DNA of 64,000 bases from Aliidiomarina celeris. Its GTDB lineage: Bacteria > Pseudomonadota > Gammaproteobacteria > Enterobacterales > Alteromonadaceae. The notes beneath the pieces are model-generated. The model ran no database searches and was not told the DNA's origin. It saw only the letters and a list, made by a program, of their open reading frames with translations. Location: assembly GCF_003316875.1 (NCBI RefSeq), contig NZ_QMIL01000002.1, forward strand, positions 372,001-436,000, in the 5' to 3' direction. This document shows positions 57,937 to 64,000 of this stretch, one piece after another; positions within the stretch are counted from its first letter, which is position 1; each line of letters opens with the position of its first letter. Position numbers and translations under genes: made by a program.

Positions 57937-59091
57937 ATGTATAAGAAGCACTATTCTCGATTTTTAGCCGCCCGCCCGGGTCTGCTGCACTGCGCCCCTC
58001 ATAGCCACTATTATTGGCCGGACGTAACCCGCGACGCCCAACTGCGTTATTGGGACGACTCTGCCGCTATGGCTGACGACAAATGGGGCTATTTATTTGC
58101 CGAGAAGGTACCTGCGGTGCAGCAAGGCATTGCAAAAATACTTAATCTTACCGATCCGCAACAAATTGTATTCGCACCCAACACCCACGAGTTGCTGTAC
58201 CGGGCAATTACGACCTTTCGTTATGGCCGCGACCTAGCGATTTTGACGACCGATGCAGAGTTCCATAGTTTTAATCGACAAAGCCGCCGGTTAGAAGAGC
58301 GTGGCAATGTAGAAGTAGTTCGAGTATCTACTGAACCCTTTGCAACCTTCGCCGAAAGATGGCGCGACGCCGTGGCCTCGCGGCAGTGGGACATGATTTT
58401 TATCAGCCAAATTTTTTATAATTCCGGTGTAGCCTCCCCAGAACCGAAGCAATGGCTCGATGCCGTGCGTGGTGACGACACCCTGATTATGGTGGACGGA
58501 TACCATGGCTTCGGTGCATTACCTACGGATTGGTCGCCCTATGCGGATCGGGTATTTTATTTAGCGGGAGCCTACAAATACGCGCAAGCCGGCGAGGGCT
58601 GCTGTTTCGCCGTAGTGCCGAGCAACCATGTGTTTCGACCGGAATACACCGGTTGGTTTGCCGACTTTAGTAGCTTGGCCAAACCACAAGAAGGGTCGGT
58701 GGGTTACGCCAACGACGGTATGTGTATGGCGGGAGCTACCGTCGATTTAAGTGCGCTCTATCGGTTCGAAGCAGTGCTCAAGCTATGGCAAACTGAAGGG
58801 CTGACACCGGCCAGAATATTGAGTTACGTTCGTGATCTACAACAAGCCTTTTTACAACACATCGATACATTGAAAGACCCTCGGGTGAACCGCGACACTC
58901 TGTTAGCGCATGACCTAGAACGCCATGGTCACTTTTTTACCTTTCGCTGGGGCAATGCCGAACAGGTTACTGAATTAGCCGCACACTTGCGTGAACGAGG
59001 CGTGGCTACGGATTTTCGAAATGATCGCTTACGGTTTGGCTTTGCGCTTTACCATAACGCCGAGGATTATCAGCAAATTGAGTTCGACTGA
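57937..59091 (+). CDS. Kynureninase-like PLP-dependent enzyme (aminotransferase class V fold)
   Basis: This 384-residue protein is a fold-type I PLP enzyme of the class V/kynureninase kind. The likely Schiff-base lysine is in YLAGAYKYAQAGEG, and the cofactor Asp is in MVDGYHGFGALP. The sequence HSHYYWPDVTRDAQLRYWDD near the start is typical of this kynureninase-like subgroup. No other tryptophan-catabolism gene lies nearby, so true kynureninase activity is doubtful. It starts 26 bases after the SIMPL gene and ends 78 bases before purA. Confidence 0.83.
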   Translation: MYKKHYSRFLAARPGLLHCAPHSHYYWPDVTRDAQLRYWDDSAAMADDKWGYLFAEKVPAVQQGIAKILNLTDPQQIVFAPNTHELLYRAITTFRYGRDLAILTTDAEFHSFNRQSRRLEERGNVEVVRVSTEPFATFAERWRDAVASRQWDMIFISQIFYNSGVASPEPKQWLDAVRGDDTLIMVDGYHGFGALPTDWSPYADRVFYLAGAYKYAQAGEGCCFAVVPSNHVFRPEYTGWFADFSSLAKPQEGSVGYANDGMCMAGATVDLSALYRFEAVLKLWQTEGLTPARILSYVRDLQQAFLQHIDTLKDPRVNRDTLLAHDLERHGHFFTFRWGNAEQVTELAAHLRERGVATDFRNDRLRFGFALYHNAEDYQQIEFD

Positions 59092-59122
59092 ATAAAAAAT
59101 CTGCAAACTGGGCCGTAATTTC

Positions 59123-59131
59123 TGGTAGAAT
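59123..59131 (+). promoter_or_regulatory. Extended -10 promoter of purA
   Basis: TGGTAGAAT is an extended -10 element (TGn plus TAGAAT). No strong -35 is visible at 17 bases. A GC-rich GCGG follows. It would give a leader of about 30 bases before the purA ATG. Confidence 0.5.
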
Positions 59132-59160
59132 CGCGGCCTAAAATTCCTCCTCAACGTTGA

Positions 59161-60471
<1,311 letters not shown>

Positions 60472-60487
60472 GCTTAATAAAGATGAG

Positions 60488-60520
60488 AAAAGGCGCTTTT
60501 TTAAGCGCCTTTTCTATTTT
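60488..60520 (+). terminator. Rho-independent terminator of purA
   Basis: The stem AAAAGGCGCTT (60488-60498) pairs with AAGCGCCTTTT (60503-60513) around a short T-rich loop, and a T-rich tract reaches 60520. It separates purA from the tRNA promoter. Confidence 0.88.
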
Positions 60521-60564
60521 TTGACCAGTTGAACGAAAAATCATAAAAAAATCCCTTTTTAGAG

Positions 60565-60600
60565 TTGCAACCACCGAAAGTATCCCATAGAATGCGCTCC
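60565..60600 (+). promoter_or_regulatory. Promoter of the tRNA(Thr-Tyr-Gly-Thr)-tuf transcript
   Basis: TTGCAA (60565-60570) and TAGAAT (60588-60593) are separated by exactly 17 bases. An A/T-rich stretch (60542-60562) sits where an UP element would, and the discriminator is GCGCTCC (60594-60600). The GC-rich discriminator is a known mark of growth-rate and ppGpp-controlled stable RNA promoters. Transcription would start close to 60600. Confidence 0.85.
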
Positions 60601-60614
60601 ACCTAACCGGTGGT

Positions 60615-60690
<76 letters not shown>

Positions 60691-60705
60691 ACTTTAAAAA
60701 TTCGT

Positions 60706-60790
60706 GGAGGGGTTCCCGAGCGGTCAAAGGGATCAGACTGTAAATCTGACGGCTCAGCCTTCGCAGGTTCGAATCCTGCCCCCTCCACCA
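60706..60790 (+). tRNA. tRNA-Tyr (anticodon GTA)
   Basis: An 85-base class II tRNA with a long variable arm and acceptor GGAGGGG/CCCCTCC. Discriminator A and encoded CCA follow. The anticodon loop contains GTA, reading TAC/TAT. QueG, encoded in the same window, completes queuosine in this kind of GUN-anticodon tRNA. Confidence 0.97.
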
Positions 60791-60824
60791 TTTTTTGCAG
60801 GTCCGAGGTAGCCCAGTTCTGAAT

Positions 60825-60899
<75 letters not shown>

Positions 60900-60912
60900 A
60901 AAACTTGTCCAT

Positions 60913-60988
60913 GCTGATATAGCTCAGTCGGTAGAGCGCACCCTTGGTAAGGGTGAGGTCGGCGGTTCAAATCCGCCTATCAGCACCA
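60913..60988 (+). tRNA. tRNA-Thr (anticodon GGT)
   Basis: A 76-base cloverleaf with acceptor GCTGATA/TATCAGC, discriminator A and encoded CCA. The anticodon is GGT, reading ACC/ACT. It lies about 100 bases upstream of tuf, so tuf is probably co-transcribed, as with thrU-tyrU-glyT-thrT-tufB of E. coli. Confidence 0.97.
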
Positions 60989-61089
60989 GTTTTGCAGACA
61001 CGTCTAACTCTCCTGCTATACTTGAATTTTATTTTCAACACCAAGAAGCATCGCTGTTTGAGTCAGCGCGTTTCGAGAGAGAGGCTGTC

Positions 61090-62274
61090 ATGGCAAAAGC
61101 TAAGTTTGAACGTTCAAAGCCGCACGTAAACGTGGGCACCATTGGTCACGTAGACCACGGTAAAACCACTTTAACTGCAGCAATCACTACTGTATTGGCA
61201 AAAACCTACGGTGGAGCTGCGAAAGACTTCGCATCAATCGATAACGCGCCAGAAGAGCGTGAGCGTGGTATTACTATCTCAACCTCACACGTTGAGTATG
61301 ACACGCCTACGCGTCACTACGCGCACGTAGACTGCCCAGGTCACGCTGACTACGTTAAGAACATGATTACCGGTGCTGCACAGATGGACGGCGCGATTTT
61401 GGTAGTTGCGTCTACAGATGGTCCGATGCCACAAACCCGTGAGCACATCTTGTTGTCACGTCAGGTAGGTGTACCTTTCATCGTTGTATTCATGAACAAG
61501 TGTGACATGGTAGACGACGAAGAGTTGTTGGAATTGGTAGAGATGGAAGTACGTGAACTTCTTTCTGAGTACGACTTCCCAGGTGACGACTTGCCAGTAA
61601 TTCAAGGTTCAGCGTTGAAAGCGTTGGAAGGTGAAGAGCAGTGGGAGAAGAAGATTCTTGAGCTAGCAGAAGCGCTTGATTCTTACATTCCAGAGCCAGA
61701 GCGTGACATCGACAAGCCATTCTTGATGCCTATCGAAGACGTATTCTCAATTTCAGGCCGTGGTACGGTAGTTACCGGTCGTGTTGAGCGCGGAATCGTG
61801 AACACAGGTGACGAAGTAGCGATTGTTGGTTTGAAAGACACCACGAAAACTACAGTAACAGGTGTAGAAATGTTCCGTAAGCTGCTTGACGAAGGTCGTG
61901 CGGGTGAGAACATTGGTGCGTTGTTGCGTGGTACGAAGCGTGAAGATATCCAACGTGGTCAGGTATTGGCGAAGCCAGGTTCAATCACTCCGCATACTAA
62001 GTTCGAAGCAGAAGTGTATGTATTGAGCAAAGAAGAAGGTGGACGTCACACTCCATTCTTCAAAGGCTACCGTCCACAGTTCTACTTCCGTACAACAGAC
62101 GTAACGGGTGCGGTAGAGCTTCCAGAAGGCGTTGAAATGGTAATGCCAGGCGACAACATTAAGTTTGTTGTAGAGCTGATTGCTCCAATCGCGATGGACG
62201 AAGGTTTGCGTTTCGCAATCCGTGAAGGTGGCCGTACTGTAGGTGCGGGCGTAGTATCTAAGATTCTAGACTAA
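61090..62274 (+). CDS. tuf: Elongation factor Tu
   Basis: This 394-residue GTPase carries aminoacyl-tRNA to the ribosome. G1 [10 protein letters not shown] (about 19-28), G3 DCPGH (81-85) and G4 NKCD (136-139) are intact, and domains 2 and 3 are complete, including the C-terminal [13 protein letters not shown]. Codon use is strongly biased toward a few codons, as in a very highly expressed gene. GAGAGAGG precedes the ATG. By position this is the tufB copy. A second copy is usual elsewhere in the genome. Confidence 0.99.
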   Translation: MAKAKFERSKPHVNVGTIGHVDHGKTTLTAAITTVLAKTYGGAAKDFASIDNAPEERERGITISTSHVEYDTPTRHYAHVDCPGHADYVKNMITGAAQMDGAILVVASTDGPMPQTREHILLSRQVGVPFIVVFMNKCDMVDDEELLELVEMEVRELLSEYDFPGDDLPVIQGSALKALEGEEQWEKKILELAEALDSYIPEPERDIDKPFLMPIEDVFSISGRGTVVTGRVERGIVNTGDEVAIVGLKDTTKTTVTGVEMFRKLLDEGRAGENIGALLRGTKREDIQRGQVLAKPGSITPHTKFEAEVYVLSKEEGGRHTPFFKGYRPQFYFRTTDVTGAVELPEGVEMVMPGDNIKFVVELIAPIAMDEGLRFAIREGGRTVGAGVVSKILD

Positions 62275-62320
62275 GAATCGGATGCACGAGGGCGGTATTG
62301 CCGCGCTCACCAAGATAGAG

Positions 62321-62345
62321 AAGGCGCCTACGGGCGCCTTTTTTG
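62321..62345 (+). terminator. Rho-independent terminator of tuf
   Basis: The stem AAGGCGCC (62321-62328) pairs with GGCGCCTT (62333-62340) around a TACG tetraloop, and a T-run follows to 62344. It lies 46 bases after the tuf stop. Confidence 0.92.
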
Positions 62346-62357
62346 TTTGCGTAGGTA

Positions 62358-62481
62358 CGGCACCGCCGTACATTGCACGATGTTGAATGCATACCAATCC
62401 CGGCACCGCCGTACATTGCGCGATGGTGAATTTAAATCCCGATGAACGCGCAGCAATGCCGCGCGTTTCGCGATGTGAAAT
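62358..62481. repeat. Three tandem GC-rich repeat units between tuf and the GDPD gene
   Basis: Units of 31 bases start at 62358, 62401 and 62451. Units 1 and 2 match at 29 of 31 positions; unit 3 is more diverged but keeps the TTGCGCGATG-like end. The spacers are 12 and 19 bases. Unit 1 with its left flank forms GTACGGC-ACC-GCCGTAC, a seven-pair hairpin at 62355-62371. Units 2 and 3 also carry GC-rich dyads. A related dyad, GGCGGTATTGCCGC, lies at 62291-62304 before the tuf terminator. No gene fits this region. Confidence 0.75.
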
Positions 62482-62527
62482 TCAGCTGTATACTCTAAGG
62501 GTTGCTTAACAAATGTAAGGGCTTCTG

Positions 62528-63292
62528 ATGACCACTTGGATCAGCCACCGCGGGTTTTGCGGAAAGCCGAACGAAGCGCAGAACACTGAGAATACAGCGG
62601 AAGCTTTTCACGCCGCAATTGAGTTTGGTTTTGACCACTTAGAAACGGATTTGCGAACAACCGAAGACGGCCATATTGTTCTATGTCACGACCCAGATTT
62701 AAACCGCGTGTCGGGTAGCACGAGAGCAATTCACGAAATGTCTCGCAAGGAATTAGCAAACGAGCGTTTACTACACGGCGAGCGGCTTTTGTTTTTCGAC
62801 CAATTCTTGGAGCATTTTTCTCATTTAAATTGGATTCTCGACATCAAGCCCGAGCACGCCTCGCGAACCATTGAGGTACTCAGCACTTGGAGCCGTGATC
62901 CAGCAGTTGCCGAATTCCTAGCAAACCGCGCCCGATATTTATTCTGGGACGCGAAACATGAGCAGCATTTAACGAGCGAACTACCAGATGCCACCTGCCT
63001 TGCTCGAGACCGGGCTTGCTATCGAGCAGGTGTCGCCTCTCTGTTTGGAGTGCCCACCCTCGGCAATATTCAAGCGGGGCAAGCTTATGCCGTACCACCG
63101 CGTATTGCCGGCGTTCCTATCTTAAATGAAAATTTAGTAAAACGTTTCCATCAACAGAATGCTAAAGTGATTGGATATCTTCCAGAAACAGACGCCGACC
63201 ATAAGAAAGCGTTGCAAGCCAATGTTGACCAACTACTGACAAACCATGCACACTTAAAGGCGGATTCATTCCTACTGCTGGGAGACGATTAA
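62528..63292 (+). CDS. Glycerophosphodiester phosphodiesterase family protein
   Basis: This 254-residue TIM-barrel enzyme of the GDPD family hydrolyses glycerophosphodiesters to glycerol-3-phosphate and an alcohol. The catalytic pattern is ISHRGF (His8, Arg9), then ETDLRTTEDG (acidic metal ligands) and LCHDPDLNR, with LDIKPE later. I see no signal peptide, so it probably acts in the cytosol. AAGGG precedes the ATG. It is one of two genes placed between tuf and tRNA-Trp, and the next gene follows one base after its stop. Confidence 0.88.
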   Translation: MTTWISHRGFCGKPNEAQNTENTAEAFHAAIEFGFDHLETDLRTTEDGHIVLCHDPDLNRVSGSTRAIHEMSRKELANERLLHGERLLFFDQFLEHFSHLNWILDIKPEHASRTIEVLSTWSRDPAVAEFLANRARYLFWDAKHEQHLTSELPDATCLARDRACYRAGVASLFGVPTLGNIQAGQAYAVPPRIAGVPILNENLVKRFHQQNAKVIGYLPETDADHKKALQANVDQLLTNHAHLKADSFLLLGDD

Positions 63293-63293
63293 T

Positions 63294-63788
63294 ATGTACA
63301 CGCGCTTATTGTGGGTTTCTTGCTTGCTGCCTTTGTTGTATGCGTTACCAGTTGCGGCGGCTAATAATCCTATCTCTATCTCAGTTGGCGCGGGTATAAA
63401 TTATACCGGTTATGGGGCCGCTGTGGGTTATTCTTGGGAACACAGTAGTATTTCAGTTTCGGCTGGGCTAATGACATCGTCACGGATATATGGCGAGCAT
63501 TTTGGTGGTGGTATTTCCTATCAACGTAACGACCTATTGAGTCAATACTTTGACAACCCAGAAAAGCACGCATTTGGTCTTTATGCAGGCACTGTGGGTA
63601 CAAGGTTCGATAATTTCGGTTTAGGGGGTTACCGTTATGAGCCACTTTACGGAGCAGCGTTAACCTACAATTACTTTTTTAATGGCTTCCATGACCGGGG
63701 TTTTCATGTTGGCGCTTTCCTCGGATATGGGGCAAATAGCGACGCCAACGCAACACCCGCAGGCCTGCAACTAGGCTATCGGTTTTAA
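63294..63788 (+). CDS. Small predicted outer-membrane protein
   Basis: This 164-residue protein has a signal peptide (about 1-22, cut after AAA) and alternating strands rich in Gly, Tyr and Phe, such as ISISVGAGINYTGYGAAVGYSW. It ends LGYRF, a terminal-Phe signature of beta-barrels inserted by BamA. About eight strands would fit. No family name is evident. It begins one base after the phosphodiesterase stop, so the two genes are almost certainly one transcript. Confidence 0.75.
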   Translation: MYTRLLWVSCLLPLLYALPVAAANNPISISVGAGINYTGYGAAVGYSWEHSSISVSAGLMTSSRIYGEHFGGGISYQRNDLLSQYFDNPEKHAFGLYAGTVGTRFDNFGLGGYRYEPLYGAALTYNYFFNGFHDRGFHVGAFLGYGANSDANATPAGLQLGYRF

Positions 63789-63800
63789 CCGAATCTAATC

Positions 63801-63828
63801 TTGCTTTTAAGCGTTTGATCGGTATAAT
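63801..63828 (+). promoter_or_regulatory. Promoter of tRNA-Trp
   Basis: TTGCTT (63801-63806) and a perfect TATAAT (63823-63828) are 16 bases apart. The following GACGCG forms a GC-rich discriminator. Transcription would begin near 63835, about 85 bases before the tRNA. Confidence 0.8.
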
Positions 63829-63920
63829 GACGCGTCCATTCTGGTCGCTTCCTCAATAACTCCCTTGCCTGCCTTGAAACGCACAAGGTTAGTGTATCGG
63901 CCGAATGGAAAACATGTTCT

Positions 63921-63997
63921 AGGGGTGTAGTTCCAATTGGTAGAACAGCGGTCTCCAAAACCGATGGTTGGGGGTTCGAATCCCTCCACCCCTGCCA
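63921..63997 (+). tRNA. tRNA-Trp (anticodon CCA)
   Basis: A 77-base cloverleaf with acceptor AGGGGTG/CACCCCT, discriminator G and encoded CCA. The anticodon arm CGGT-CTCCAAA-ACCG gives CCA, reading TGG. In related genomes tRNA-Trp is followed by secE and nusG, which would lie just past the right edge. Confidence 0.97.
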
Positions 63998-64000
63998 GAA

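Noticed and set aside
62358-62481. Three spaced repeats considered as a CRISPR array
   Set aside because: Only three units with unequal short spacers (12 and 19 bases), one strongly diverged, and no cas genes nearby.

Overview
This window is a 64 kb piece of the chromosome of a gammaproteobacterium. Gene content and local order (lexA-sulA, plsB, ubiCA, kbl-tdh, ompR-envZ, the yheS/T/U/V set, yrfG/nudE/cysQ, amiB-mutL-miaA-hfq-hflX-hflK-hflC-purA, tRNA-tuf-tRNA) point to the Alteromonadales, perhaps near Idiomarinaceae. The genus is an inference from gene complement only. The window is dense and almost entirely core genome. I see no prophage, insertion sequence, integron, CRISPR array or rRNA, and no stretch over 300 bases lacks a gene, tRNA or recognisable element.

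Layout. 1-505 is the end of a DinF/MATE transporter. 513-8878 is an aa3/caa3-type cytochrome c oxidase locus on the minus strand: structural genes ctaC, ctaD and ctaE with the copper chaperone ctaG, then surf1, a SCO-like unknown, ctaA, ctaB and a SCO protein. A small plus-strand DUF2909-type membrane gene with its own terminator sits inside it. 9166-10214 is the SOS operon lexA-sulA behind two LexA boxes. Next come plsB, ubiC-ubiA, a lone FliL-like gene, kbl-tdh-glpE-glpG, coaD, pckA, a repeat-bearing intergenic region and an S9 peptidase. fabR and a fatty acid desaturase diverge across two FabR-type operators. Then follow a tiny flagellar-rod-like gene with an HExxH metallopeptidase, an AEC transporter, tex, a GST, a second S9 peptidase, greB, a small lipoprotein, ompR-envZ, sthA, yrfG, nudE-cysQ, yheU/yheT, an M16 protease, yheS, yheV and queG.

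From 46.8 to 57 kb runs a long plus-strand series: nnr, tsaE, amiB, mutL, miaA, hfq, hflX, hflK, hflC. It ends at a strong terminator. A SIMPL-domain protein, a kynureninase-like PLP enzyme and purA follow. The right end holds four tRNAs (Thr, Tyr, Gly, Thr) that lead into tuf, behind a textbook promoter with a GC-rich discriminator. Between tuf and tRNA-Trp lie tandem GC-rich repeats and a two-gene cassette (glycerophosphodiesterase plus a small outer-membrane-type protein).

Functional themes are aerobic respiration and heme A supply, SOS control, phospholipid and unsaturated fatty acid control (PlsB, FabR, desaturase), translation and tRNA modification (MiaA, QueG, TsaE, tuf), and membrane quality control (HflKC, GlpG, M16 and S9 peptidases). 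I did not find a clearly new defence or mobile system. The items most worth a second look are the mini rod-like protein paired with an HEETH metallopeptidase, the SCO-like CxxxC protein in the oxidase operon, the two intergenic repeat families, the hairpin between hfq and hflX, and three convergent gene pairs that share palindromic stop codons.
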